This document shows, in pieces, positions 52,949 through 63,889 of a DNA stretch of 64,000 nt (position 1 is the stretch's first letter; each line of letters begins with the position of its first letter). A program made the translations under genes and the position numbers. The notes under the pieces were generated by a model. It was not told the DNA's origin, ran no database searches, and worked only from the letters and a program-made list of their open reading frames with translations. Origin of the DNA: Methanobacteriota archaeon (GTDB taxonomy: Archaea; Thermoplasmatota; Thermoplasmata; Thermoplasmatales; ARK-15); the NCBI GenBank assembly GCA_009758405.1, contig WSBC01000008.1, forward strand, positions 1 to 64,000, in the 5' to 3' direction.

Positions 52949-53881
52949 TTACTTCCTCTTCCTGAGGAAGAATGCAAGGGCTCCTACCACTATTATCACT
53001 GCCACCACGGCACCTATTATCAATGGAAGCGTGTTTGATGGGGCTGTCGGGGATATAACTATTGTATCACCTGAGGCTGTTGCATAGCCCGGTGTGGTTA
53101 TGGTGCTAGAAGGATCGTATACTATCTTCAGTGTATAATTACCGTTTAGTCCTGTATAAATACTGTTTGATATGCTCCAGTTTGCATAGAATAGTACATA
53201 CTTTGATGCATTGTAGTAGAATGTTGTTGTATTTGTAGTTGGATCATAGGTCCTCTGCCATGAGGAGAGTGATTTTGAAAGCATGGTAAAATTCAATGTA
53301 GACACATTGCTCATTTCGTTAAGCTTATCATTCTGATAATTTGATATCATTCCCATTCCGAAGAAATACTCGCCCATCTCATTAAGATCGTATTCTTCGC
53401 CATTATGCGAGATTTTAAAGCTTCCTTTTACCTCAAAGGCTCTCCATGAAAGATTTACCTTTGTTTCGCTCTTTGTCTTATTGAATATACCTGATACCCA
53501 AAGGTTTATTGTGAGGAGCTTAGTTATAACAAGTGCAGTGGAGTTTCCATGTAAAACAAGGTTAAATGTAAGGCTCATATTATCCACTGATACATTATGG
53601 TACCTTGACTTGAGCCAGCCCTCCATAAAGGATATTGCCCAATCTGATGGATTTGTAAAGTTCTCGGTAAATGAGTATGAAATTGTTGTGCCATTGAGTT
53701 TCTTAGAAATTGCTCCACCGGCAGGATATGTGAATATCAGAGATGCCTCTGAGTTTAGCTTTACATTAGCCAGCCCCTTGTCCGGATATATTGTCACGTT
53801 GAGATAACTGGCTGTTGCTGCAGGCACTGCTAGCGAAAGTAGGAATATAGATACTATCCCAACTACCAAAAGGTTTTTCAT
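52949..53881 (-). CDS. Secreted surface protein with C-terminal membrane anchor
   Basis: A 310-residue protein with a signal peptide (residues about 1-25, VGIVSIFLLSLAVPAATAS), a beta-rich ectodomain with many N-glycosylation sequons, and a single C-terminal span (LPLIIGAVVAVIIVVGALAFF) followed by RKRK. No enzyme motif. Its promoter shares an identical 20-bp element with the large surface glycoprotein gene at 10779-13172, so the two are probably expressed together. Confidence 0.78.
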   Translation of the reverse strand: MKNLLVVGIVSIFLLSLAVPAATASYLNVTIYPDKGLANVKLNSEASLIFTYPAGGAISKKLNGTTISYSFTENFTNPSDWAISFMEGWLKSRYHNVSVDNMSLTFNLVLHGNSTALVITKLLTINLWVSGIFNKTKSETKVNLSWRAFEVKGSFKISHNGEEYDLNEMGEYFFGMGMISNYQNDKLNEMSNVSTLNFTMLSKSLSSWQRTYDPTTNTTTFYYNASKYVLFYANWSISNSIYTGLNGNYTLKIVYDPSSTITTPGYATASGDTIVISPTAPSNTLPLIIGAVVAVIIVVGALAFFLRKRK

Positions 53882-53907
53882 AATTTAATCATTATTTATG
53901 TGAATTT

Positions 53908-53927
53908 AAATATTTTGGTACAAATTT
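53908..53927 (-). promoter_or_regulatory. Promoter element shared by surface-protein genes (second copy)
   Basis: AAATATTTTGGTACAAATTT, identical to 13200-13219 and placed 27 bp upstream of the start codon, against 28 bp in the first copy. On the minus strand it reads into a TATA-like ATTTAAAT. Confidence 0.6.
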
Positions 53928-53928
53928 T

Positions 53929-54909
53929 TTACTTTAATATCAGCATAGCATCCCCAAAGCTATAGAACCTGTATTTATTCTCCACCGCAATTCTGTAAGC
54001 CTCCATTATCCTGTCATAACCTCCATAGGCTGTAACAAGCATTATCAAAGAGGATTTAGGTATGTGAAAGTTTGTAATAAGTCCATCTGTTTTAAATTTA
54101 AAATTATATGGTTCCTTTATAAATAGATCTGTCTCAGAATATCCAGGGATTATTTTTCCATTTATTGAAGAGGACTCTAGTGCCCTTATAACAGTAGTTC
54201 CAACAGCAAATATTCTACCTTCAGTATTATTTAGCAAATCTGCTGTATCATTTGAAATATAATATAATTCCTTATGTAATTTTCCCTTTTCAATATCCTC
54301 ATTTTTGATCTCCTTAAATGTTGCATAGGAAATATGAAGGGTAACATAGGCAATTTTAACACCCTTTTCCTCGATTTTTTTAATTAGATCCTCTGTAAAA
54401 TGAAGGCCTGCAGTTGGTGATGCTATTGACCCATTAACCCTTGCAAAAACAGTCTGGTATCTTTCAGTATTTTCTATTTTTTCCTTAATATAAGGGGGTA
54501 ATGGCATTTGACCATATTTTTCAATAATTTCCATTATTGGGGCATCAAAGTTAATTCTTGCCAATCCTTCTTCCTTTTCAATTACCTCGCCACTATATTC
54601 ACCAACTTTCAATATTGTACCGGGTTTTATATTTTTACCCTTAACTAGAAATGAGTTCTCATTTGGTGAGATTAGTAATAGTTCTATCTTGCCTCCTGTT
54701 AATTTTTTTCCATAGAGCCTTGCCTTGATTACCCTTGAGTTGTTAAAAACTAGAACATCTCCCCTTCCAAGGTAGTTGATTATTTCATAAAATAACTTGT
54801 GTTCTATTGTATTTCCAACTACCATCAATCTTGAATGATCCCTTGGCTCCACCGGCCTTTGGGCAATTAAATCCTTTGGTAAATAATAATTGTACCTTTC
54901 CAAATCCAT
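53929..54909 (-). CDS. queA: S-adenosylmethionine:tRNA ribosyltransferase-isomerase (QueA family)
   Basis: In bacteria QueA transfers the ribosyl group of SAM to preQ1 in tRNA to form epoxyqueuosine. All marks are present: YYLPKDLIAQRPVEPRDHSR at the N-terminus, NNSRVIKARLYGKK, SIASPTAGLHFTEDLI, VGTTVIRALES and the end GGYDRIMEAYRIAVENKYRF. It is full length at 326. Archaea normally make archaeosine rather than queuosine, so the gene is notable; it may serve a salvage route or a different 7-deazaguanine branch. It stands alone, divergent from the nucleotidyltransferase gene. Confidence 0.92.
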   Translation of the reverse strand: MDLERYNYYLPKDLIAQRPVEPRDHSRLMVVGNTIEHKLFYEIINYLGRGDVLVFNNSRVIKARLYGKKLTGGKIELLLISPNENSFLVKGKNIKPGTILKVGEYSGEVIEKEEGLARINFDAPIMEIIEKYGQMPLPPYIKEKIENTERYQTVFARVNGSIASPTAGLHFTEDLIKKIEEKGVKIAYVTLHISYATFKEIKNEDIEKGKLHKELYYISNDTADLLNNTEGRIFAVGTTVIRALESSSINGKIIPGYSETDLFIKEPYNFKFKTDGLITNFHIPKSSLIMLVTAYGGYDRIMEAYRIAVENKYRFYSFGDAMLILK

Positions 54910-54987
54910 ATGTCATAAATAGATCCATTATTTTAAATCAATGTTTTTTGATGAAAAATATTTATATCTAATATATATATACTATCT

Positions 54988-55713
54988 ATGGAGGCCGTAA
55001 TACTTTCAGGGGGCTTTGCAAAAAGACTATTGCCAATTTCTGAATTCATACCCAAGCCACTCCTTCCTCTTGGTGGAAGACCCATCCTGGACCATATTAT
55101 TTCAAAAGTAAAGGCAATTGGTATTGAAAATATATATCTATCTGTAAATAAAAGATTTTCAGATCAATTTTTATATTACGCATCAAAAATTAAAGATGTT
55201 AACATAGAGGTAATAGTTGAACCAACAAACTCTGAGGAAGAAAAATTTGGTGCAATAAGGGGATTGGGCTTTGCAATTGGAAATATAAAAAGGGATGATT
55301 ATCTTGTAATTGCTGGAGATAACTATTTTGATTTTGATCTTTTGCCTATGAAAGAATTCTTTATTAAGAAAGAAAAAACAACGGTGGCCCTCTATGACAT
55401 TGGGTCAACAGAAATGGCAAAAAAATACGGAGTGGTAAAGGTAGATAGTGATTTCAGAATTCAGAGCTTTGAAGAAAAGCCTATCAAACCAAAAAGCACA
55501 TTGATAAGTACAGGAATTTATATGTTTAAGAATGATTTGCCTGATATAATAAATAAATATTTAAAGGAAGGGGGAAATCCTGACCAGTTAGGTCATCTGA
55601 TTGAATGGATGATTAAAAATGATACTGTTTATGGCTTTCCTTTCAAGGGAAGATGGTATGATATAGGATCAATTGATATTTATAAAGAGGTTTTTAACAG
55701 TTTTGTTAAATAA
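54988..55713 (+). CDS. Sugar-1-phosphate nucleotidyltransferase
   Basis: Activates a sugar phosphate with an NTP to give a nucleotide sugar. It begins with the binding loop LSGGFAKRLLPISEFIPKPL (residues about 6-25) and has GDNYFDFDL for metal binding, FEEKPIKP and the late GFPFKGRWYDIGSI. At 241 residues it is a short glucose-1-phosphate thymidylyltransferase-type enzyme without a C-terminal hexapeptide domain. A TATA box ATATTTATATC lies about 25 bp before ATG 54988, so the mRNA is leaderless. It may supply sugars for surface glycans. Confidence 0.9.
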   Translation: MEAVILSGGFAKRLLPISEFIPKPLLPLGGRPILDHIISKVKAIGIENIYLSVNKRFSDQFLYYASKIKDVNIEVIVEPTNSEEEKFGAIRGLGFAIGNIKRDDYLVIAGDNYFDFDLLPMKEFFIKKEKTTVALYDIGSTEMAKKYGVVKVDSDFRIQSFEEKPIKPKSTLISTGIYMFKNDLPDIINKYLKEGGNPDQLGHLIEWMIKNDTVYGFPFKGRWYDIGSIDIYKEVFNSFVK

Positions 55714-55833
55714 TATTTATCAGGTTTTTTACCTGCTCTGGTAAAACATAATTAACAAAAATGCTATGAAAAATTTTTAAAAATAACATTGTAAATATCT
55801 TTCTTTACCCACTAATAAGGGAGAGGTGAAATC

Positions 55834-58134
55834 ATGGATAAAGTAATGAAAAGGGATGGTACAATAGTCCCCTTTGATAGAAAAAAGATAACCACTGCAA
55901 TTTACAAGGCCATGAAGGCCACTGGCTTTGAAAATTACAACGAGGCTGACAGGCTATCCCAGATAGTTGTAAAAAGGCTGGAGGAAATGGGTCTGGAGGT
56001 ACCTAAGGTAGAGGAGATACAGGATGTTGTTGAAGAGGTCTTGATGATCCAGGGTTATACAAATGTGGCCAAGGCCTACATACTTTACAGGGAGAGAAGG
56101 AAGATAATCAGGGAAATTAAAAAGGCCTATGGTGTAAAAGATGACCTGAAGCTCTCCCTTAATGCAATAAAGGTTCTGGAATCCAGATATCTTCTTAAAA
56201 ATGAGAAGGGGGAAGTGATAGAAACCCCGGGCCAGATGTTTGAGCGTGTTTCTAAATATATTGCACTCATTGACATATTATACGATGAATTGATATATGA
56301 TATAAATGGATCCCAGAGGCCGTGGGAGGTAAAGGATGTAAAGGAGCACACACTTACCTACTGGGAATATGATATGATAAAGAGGGCATATTCCATAATG
56401 AATCTCGAGGGAAGAATGAAGGTGCCCTTTGAAAAGGTAATTTCAATAATAAATGAAAAGGAAAGAGAGATAGAAAAAACATCCATGGTTTTCTATGATT
56501 TAATGAGCAAGAGATACTTCATACCCAACTCGCCAACACTAATGAATGCAAACACAGAGATAGGCCAACTCTCAGCCTGTTTCGTTATACCTGTTAATGA
56601 TTCAATGGATGGCATATTTGATGCTGTTAAATTTGCTGCTTTGATTCACAAATCCGGTGGGGGTACAGGCTTTTCGTTTTCGAGGCTCAGACCCAAGGGG
56701 GATCTGGTTGGTTCAACAAAGGGTGTTGCCTCTGGACCTCTTAGCTTTATGAGAATATTTGATGTAGCGACAGATGTAATAAAGCAGGGAGGTAAGAGAA
56801 GAGGAGCAAATATGGGGATTTTAAGGGTGGACCACCCAGACATACTTGAGTTCATAACGAGCAAGGATTCGGAAAATAAAGTACTTACAAATTTCAACAT
56901 AAGTGTGGCAGTGACTGATGAATTCATGAGGGCGCTTGAAAATAATACCACGTATCCTTTAAGGAATCCCAGGAATGGTGAGGTGGTAAGGGAGGTGGAG
57001 GCGAGGCGTATATGGGATCTGATAGTTTCACATGCATGGGCAACAGGAGATCCTGGTGTAATTTTCATTGATGAGATTAACAGACATAACCCCACGCCAC
57101 ATTTGGGTGAAATAGAGAGCACAAATCCCTGCGGTGAACAGCCATTGTTGCCATACGAATCCTGCAATCTTGGATCAATAAATCTCTCACTTATGGTTGA
57201 TGAGGATGGTAGCATAAACTGGGAAAGGCTAAGGCATGTGGTAAGGGAATCTGTTCATTTCCTTGACAATGTTATTGATGCTAACAAATTCCCATTGCCA
57301 CAGATACAGGAAATGACAAGGAAAAATAGAAAAATAGGGCTTGGGGTAATGGGATTTGCAGAGATGCTTATTAAGATGGGCATACCCTATAATTCTGAGA
57401 AGGCACTTGAAACAGCTGAAAAGGTTATGAAATTCATTAATGATGAGAGCCACAGGATGAGTATGGATCTTGCTGAAAAGAGGGGAGTATTTCCTGCCTG
57501 GAAGGGCTCAGTATGGGAAAAGAAGGGAATAAGGATAAGAAATGCAACAACAACCACAATTGCTCCAACTGGTACAATATCCATTATTGCTGATACAAGT
57601 TCATCGATAGAGCCTCTCTTTGCCCTATCGTTTATAAGGAATGTTCTTGACGGGGCACAGCTTTTGGAGGTAAATCCACTCTTTGAAGAATATGCAAGAA
57701 GGAATGGTTTTTATAGCGATGAAATAATGAGGGAGATAGCAAAAACAGGTTCTATACAGCATTTAGATCTTCCTGAGGAGGCAAAAAGGATATTCGTTAC
57801 TGCATCCGATATAGATCCAGAATGGCATGTCAGGATGCAGGCATCTTTTCAGAAATATACTGATAATGCAGTAAGCAAAACAATAAATATGAGGAATGAG
57901 GCAACTATTGCTGATGTTGAGAAGGCATACATGCTTGCATATAAGCTGAAGTGCAAGGGAATAACTGTATACAGGGATGGTAGCAAGAGTGTGCAGGTTC
58001 TAACAAAGGGAACAGAGAAAAAGAAGGAGGAGAAAAAAATAGAGCTCGAATTTAAGCCTAAAGACACTGAGTTATTACAAGTTGATAGCACCTTTGACTC
58101 CGCATGCCCTACAGGCAAATGTGAGCTATCATGA
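55834..58134 (+). CDS. nrdJ: Adenosylcobalamin-dependent ribonucleotide reductase (class II)
   Basis: Makes deoxyribonucleotides. An N-terminal ATP-cone (residues about 1-95, [20 protein letters not shown]) gives allosteric control. The catalytic domain shows [31 protein letters not shown], the active-site region [20 protein letters not shown] (about 430) and [20 protein letters not shown]. The C-terminal CPTGKC provides the shuttle cysteines. Length 766, no intein. GAGAGGTG precedes ATG 55834. The next gene overlaps by 4 bp, which suggests a linked regulator. Confidence 0.95.
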   Translation: MDKVMKRDGTIVPFDRKKITTAIYKAMKATGFENYNEADRLSQIVVKRLEEMGLEVPKVEEIQDVVEEVLMIQGYTNVAKAYILYRERRKIIREIKKAYGVKDDLKLSLNAIKVLESRYLLKNEKGEVIETPGQMFERVSKYIALIDILYDELIYDINGSQRPWEVKDVKEHTLTYWEYDMIKRAYSIMNLEGRMKVPFEKVISIINEKEREIEKTSMVFYDLMSKRYFIPNSPTLMNANTEIGQLSACFVIPVNDSMDGIFDAVKFAALIHKSGGGTGFSFSRLRPKGDLVGSTKGVASGPLSFMRIFDVATDVIKQGGKRRGANMGILRVDHPDILEFITSKDSENKVLTNFNISVAVTDEFMRALENNTTYPLRNPRNGEVVREVEARRIWDLIVSHAWATGDPGVIFIDEINRHNPTPHLGEIESTNPCGEQPLLPYESCNLGSINLSLMVDEDGSINWERLRHVVRESVHFLDNVIDANKFPLPQIQEMTRKNRKIGLGVMGFAEMLIKMGIPYNSEKALETAEKVMKFINDESHRMSMDLAEKRGVFPAWKGSVWEKKGIRIRNATTTTIAPTGTISIIADTSSSIEPLFALSFIRNVLDGAQLLEVNPLFEEYARRNGFYSDEIMREIAKTGSIQHLDLPEEAKRIFVTASDIDPEWHVRMQASFQKYTDNAVSKTINMRNEATIADVEKAYMLAYKLKCKGITVYRDGSKSVQVLTKGTEKKKEEKKIELEFKPKDTELLQVDSTFDSACPTGKCELS

Positions 58135-58790
58135 AATCAATACAGCTTTACATGGACCTGCAGAAGCTTGGAATGGTAAATTCACACTTTTATCTTCACG
58201 ACAAGAGGCTTGTTGTTACAAAAATAATAAACTATGATGGAGGTCACATAACATATATAGCTGAAATTAGCAGATCTGACTTTATAGATGAAAAAACAAT
58301 AAGCTTAAAAAAGGAGGAAATAATTAAAAGATACTCCCTTGAAACATTTGAATTAATTTCTGTTGACAGAAAAAACAAAAATTATAAGGTTTTAATTGTT
58401 CAAAAATTACCCGATCTATTTTCTATGATTTACAATGAAATGAACTATAGTGCCTTTATTGTACCTCCAGTGATTGTAAGTAGCGAAAATATGATGGTGA
58501 CATTATTAGTGAAGGATGAGAAATTGGACTACCTCCTTCAATTCCTTAAAAAATTTGGAATAAACTATAGAATTATTAGGAAAACTATGATACCTAGGGA
58601 GAGGGGGCTTACGGTAAGGCAATGGGATGTTGCAATTACAGCAATTTCTATGGGATACTACTCAATTCCTAAGAAGGCAAAATTGAAGGACATTGCAAAA
58701 AAGTTTAAGATTTCTGTTCCTGCAGTTCAGAGGATCCTTAGAAGCGTAGAAATTAAAGCTATGGAGGAGTATTTTAATCCTCTATTATAG
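58131..58790 (+). CDS. HTH_10 (Bat-like) transcriptional regulator coupled to nrdJ
   Basis: A 219-residue protein. The C-terminal part (about 160-215) is an HTH_10 DNA-binding region of the bacterioopsin-activator type: [20 protein letters not shown] followed by [19 protein letters not shown]. The N-terminal 150 residues form a sensor-like alpha/beta part with no recognised ligand site. The ATG overlaps the nrdJ stop (ATGA), so it is translated with the reductase. Control of deoxynucleotide synthesis is a fair inference from the coupling. Confidence 0.8.
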   Translation: MKSIQLYMDLQKLGMVNSHFYLHDKRLVVTKIINYDGGHITYIAEISRSDFIDEKTISLKKEEIIKRYSLETFELISVDRKNKNYKVLIVQKLPDLFSMIYNEMNYSAFIVPPVIVSSENMMVTLLVKDEKLDYLLQFLKKFGINYRIIRKTMIPRERGLTVRQWDVAITAISMGYYSIPKKAKLKDIAKKFKISVPAVQRILRSVEIKAMEEYFNPLL

Positions 58791-58913
58791 GTCATTAGTA
58801 AAAATATCATTATTTTTTCTATAAATTCTTTAATTTTATTTATATAAATATTGTAAAAAATTTCTAAAGTTACTAAAGAAAAATTTTATTTTTGAGTTTG
58901 GATTCTAAATTCA

Positions 58914-59996
58914 ATGCTAAGAATTAATGATGCTGATATAATATTAAAAAATGATCCTTTGAAAAAGATATATATTGAAATTACAAGTGGTTGTAATTTA
59001 TCCTGTAAAATGTGTTACAGAAATTTTTGGAGTGATCCCGTTGGGAACATGGAGAAAAGAATATTCTATAAGGTGTTAGAGGATGCAAATGAATTTGATG
59101 AATTGAGTGATATACACTTTGGAGGCATAGGTGAACCATTATTTCATCCAAACTTTAATGATTTTCTAAAATCAATACCAAATAAGTATAATATTGAAAT
59201 CTCAACAAACGGTACTCTTCTAAATGAGATATATTCAAGAAAAATTGTGGAAAAGGGGGTTAAAATGGTTATATTTTCAATAGATTCACCTCAAGAACAG
59301 GGATTTATGGACATAAGGGGAATTAAATCCAATATAATATACAGAAATATAGAAACTCTAAATAAGATAAAAAACGAAATGAGAAGTGATTTTCCCGAGC
59401 TTGAAATAGAGTTTGTTGCAATGCGTTCAAACATAGAATCACTTCCACAGATGGTAGAGGTAGCAGATTCCCTTGGTGTTTCCAAATTCCTGGTTTCCCA
59501 TCTTCTACCACTTGATGAAAAATTGAAAGATGAGATTGTTTATAACACAAATGAATTCAATATATATTTTGATGAATTCATAAGGAAGGCAATGTCTAAA
59601 AGGATAATGACAACAATGCCAGAATATTCACTAAAGACAGAGAGGATATGTGATTTTATGGAAAGAAGGAGCACTGTTATCTCATGGGATGGTGAGGTAA
59701 TTCCTTGCTATAGATTCCTTCATGAGTATCCAGAGTATATTTTTGGAAGGAAAAAGACTGTAAAGAGATATTCCTTTGGAAATATAATGAAAAGAAGACT
59801 GAAGGACATATGGTACGGAGATGATTACAGGAAATTCAGATGGATAGTAAAGTCATCCCTCTATCCTTCCTGTATAGACTGCGTTTTTGCTGATAAAAAA
59901 TGCAACTTTGTTCTTGACACATCACTTGATTGTGAGGGTAATTCACCCTCCTGCGGTGATTGTCTCTGGTCTAGAAGGCTAATTCTCTGCCCCTAA
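58914..59996 (+). CDS. Radical SAM/SPASM protein, possible tungsten-enzyme cofactor maturase
   Basis: A 360-residue radical SAM enzyme with CNLSCKMC at residues 27-34, followed by IHFGGIGEPLFHP. The C-terminal SPASM-type region is rich in cysteines (CYRFLHEYPE; YPSCIDCVFADKKC; CEGNSPSCGDCLWSRRLILC) and should hold extra Fe-S clusters. The N-terminal KIYIEITSGCNLSCKMCYRN resembles the Cmo-like proteins encoded beside aldehyde:ferredoxin oxidoreductases. No such oxidoreductase gene lies in the window, so the substrate is uncertain. It stands alone. Confidence 0.8.
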   Translation: MLRINDADIILKNDPLKKIYIEITSGCNLSCKMCYRNFWSDPVGNMEKRIFYKVLEDANEFDELSDIHFGGIGEPLFHPNFNDFLKSIPNKYNIEISTNGTLLNEIYSRKIVEKGVKMVIFSIDSPQEQGFMDIRGIKSNIIYRNIETLNKIKNEMRSDFPELEIEFVAMRSNIESLPQMVEVADSLGVSKFLVSHLLPLDEKLKDEIVYNTNEFNIYFDEFIRKAMSKRIMTTMPEYSLKTERICDFMERRSTVISWDGEVIPCYRFLHEYPEYIFGRKKTVKRYSFGNIMKRRLKDIWYGDDYRKFRWIVKSSLYPSCIDCVFADKKCNFVLDTSLDCEGNSPSCGDCLWSRRLILCP

Positions 59997-60030
59997 ATAT
60001 TTATATATTTAATTTTAATAATTTAAATCA

Positions 60031-61851
<1,821 letters not shown>

Positions 61852-61897
61852 TTATTAATACATTAAATTTAAATAATTGTATTTAATTGGGATAAAC

Positions 61898-63010
61898 ATG
61901 GATGTAATAAGGGGTTTCAAAGGAATTGGTTATTCTAAGTCGCTCAATCCGCTTGACCCTTACTTAACATTGCCATACGATGAAATAAAGGGTAAAAAAA
62001 GGTTAGAGTATTTAAAAAAGAGTAATTATAATTTTGTAAGAATAATTCTTCCAGAGGAAGGCGAAGATCCACTTTTAACCATAAGGTCTTTTATGTCTAA
62101 AAAGATATTTGAAAGGGATAAGAAAGATAACATATACTTATTTGAACAGGAGTTTTATTACAGAAAAAGGAGGTACTTAAGAAGGGGATTCATTGCACTT
62201 CTCAATTTAGACTATGCAAGGGAAAAGGTTCATCCTCACGAAAAGATTTTTCAAGCACCGATGATACAAAGGCTTAAGCTTTTGGAAAAAACTGGATTTG
62301 ATCTCGAGCCAATTTTCCTTCTTTATGATGAAAGATTAGCCAAATGTTTTAGATTTGAAAATTTAGAATTACTTGCGTGGGGAGAAGAGCCTGCTGGAAT
62401 AATAAACAGACTGTATTCATCAGAAATCAACTTCGATGGATGTGATGCTGGTGAATTTGTAATAGCGGACGGGCATCATAGGTTTTCAGCTGCTCTTGAA
62501 TTTTATAAAAATAAAAGTGTTGCTGGCTGGATTATGGCATATTTTGTAGATTTAAATAATGAATCTTTATTCATTCTACCTTCATACAAGGTAGTAAAGG
62601 GGGCTAAATTTAATATTAATGAATTAGAGGATTATTTCGATATTGAAAAGTTAGAAGGAACTTTTAATTTACTCAGAAAAAACGCATTTTTGATGCAAAG
62701 TAAAGAAGGTTCTTATATTCTTTATTTAAAAGAAAAAAGCGATTTACCTGAACCTGTTATATTTGAAGAAATAATTATGAAAAAGATTATTAGATTAAAA
62801 ATAAATGTTAAAAATGTAAAGACCTTTAGATCCGTTGATAATATTTCTTTGTCAAAAAATGACGTTTCATTTATTTTCAGACCACCTTCACCAAAGGAGG
62901 TATGGGATTTTGCTATAAAAGGTGGAATTATGCCTCAGAAATCCACATATTTCTACCCAAAAATTGCTTCTGGACTGAGAATTTTTGATAAAATTAATTT
63001 TTTTAATTAA
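61898..63010 (+). CDS. DUF1015-family protein
   Basis: About 370 residues from ATG 61898 (MDVIRGFKGIGYS); the track start at 61877 is a TTG. Family marks: LPYDEIKGKKR in the N-terminal part, EFVIADGHHRFSAALEFYKN in the middle (a ParB/SerK-like motif) and the end MPQKSTYFYPKIASGL. DUF1015 proteins are widespread in archaea and bacteria, and a relation to nucleotide-dependent kinases such as SerK is suspected from the DGHHR motif. It is followed by the convergent tRNA-Met. Confidence 0.85.
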   Translation: MDVIRGFKGIGYSKSLNPLDPYLTLPYDEIKGKKRLEYLKKSNYNFVRIILPEEGEDPLLTIRSFMSKKIFERDKKDNIYLFEQEFYYRKRRYLRRGFIALLNLDYAREKVHPHEKIFQAPMIQRLKLLEKTGFDLEPIFLLYDERLAKCFRFENLELLAWGEEPAGIINRLYSSEINFDGCDAGEFVIADGHHRFSAALEFYKNKSVAGWIMAYFVDLNNESLFILPSYKVVKGAKFNINELEDYFDIEKLEGTFNLLRKNAFLMQSKEGSYILYLKEKSDLPEPVIFEEIIMKKIIRLKINVKNVKTFRSVDNISLSKNDVSFIFRPPSPKEVWDFAIKGGIMPQKSTYFYPKIASGLRIFDKINFFN

Positions 63011-63032
63011 AAAGTAGTTTTAAGATACATTA

Positions 63033-63134
63033 TGCCGGGGCCGGGGATCGAACCCGGGGCCTTCGGATTTCCCAAGTCCTTTTTAAAAAAGGAACCCTAT
63101 GAGTCCGACGCTCTACCAGCTGAGCCACCCCGGC
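63033..63134 (-). tRNA. Elongator tRNA-Met (anticodon CAU) with a 29-nt intron
   Basis: The reverse strand gives acceptor GCCGGGG paired with CCCCGGC, discriminator A, D arm with AGCTGGTAGAGC and T arm GGGTTCGATCCC. The anticodon stem CGGA/TCCG closes only after removal of 29 nt (63069-63097, reading GGGTTCCTTTTTTAAAAAGG...) inserted after A37, the canonical archaeal intron site. The mature loop is CTCATAA. The first pair G-C and lack of initiator features indicate the elongator. The rps3ae stop abuts its 5' end. Confidence 0.94.
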
Positions 63135-63135
63135 A

Positions 63136-63753
63136 TTATGTGAGCTGAGTTTGGGAAGGAATTGAAAGAAGGTTGGATTTCCTTACCTCTATTTTCTTAA
63201 TGTTGTATACTGACTTTACATTCTTTTCAATGTCCTGAACAATCTTATCTGAGAGCATGTAATTTACAAACTCATAAAAATTCATTTTTGTTCCATTGTT
63301 TAAAACAGCCTCTATTATCTTTTTCCTTATTGCACTTTTTAATGAAGAATTTATCCTTTTATCTGCAATGGCCGTAATCTTTACCCTAATTGTGTAACCA
63401 TCTGACGTTGTAACTGGGAATATTGCATCTATTCTAGATCTCCTTCTCCTTACCAGTCTTCTAATATAGTCCTGTGTAACATCGTGACCAATGAAATGTG
63501 TAAATGCCTGATTCCCATCTATTTTATTTACCTTGAAATAAAGCTTAACATACTCCTTTTTAATATCCCCATTAATATTATATAGGGTTGTTTCTGCCAC
63601 TCTCCCCATTACCTGTTCTGGAGTTTCAGCTGGCGTCTCGGCTATTTCCTTCAAACCAAGACTTTCAGGTGTAAGTATTTTGTACCAGCTCTTAGCCTTC
63701 CACTTATCCTTAATCTTTTTAGCAGCTGCCCTTTCCGAAACTTTCTGAGACAT
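63136..63753 (-). CDS. rps3ae: Ribosomal protein S3Ae (S1e)
   Basis: A small-subunit protein of about 205 residues from ATG 63753 (MSQKVSERAAAKKIKDKWK); the track start at 63783 adds 10 unlikely residues. Family marks: KSWYKILTPESLG, GRVAETTLYNINGD, HFIGHDVTQDYIRRLVRRRR and VTTSDGYTIRVK. A TATA-like AACATCTCCC region is not convincing, so its promoter is unresolved. The gene ends 1 bp before tRNA-Met on the same strand. Confidence 0.95.
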   Translation of the reverse strand: MSQKVSERAAAKKIKDKWKAKSWYKILTPESLGLKEIAETPAETPEQVMGRVAETTLYNINGDIKKEYVKLYFKVNKIDGNQAFTHFIGHDVTQDYIRRLVRRRRSRIDAIFPVTTSDGYTIRVKITAIADKRINSSLKSAIRKKIIEAVLNNGTKMNFYEFVNYMLSDKIVQDIEKNVKSVYNIKKIEVRKSNLLSIPSQTQLT

Positions 63754-63889
63754 ATATATGCACCAATTGAGATTAAAATCCATAAAGGGAGATGTTATTT
63801 AAATTTTTTTGAGATTTTTAACTCTTATTCACCAAATAATATGGCCTAAAAATAGTTTATTGATATTAAAAATATTATAAAAAAAATTA

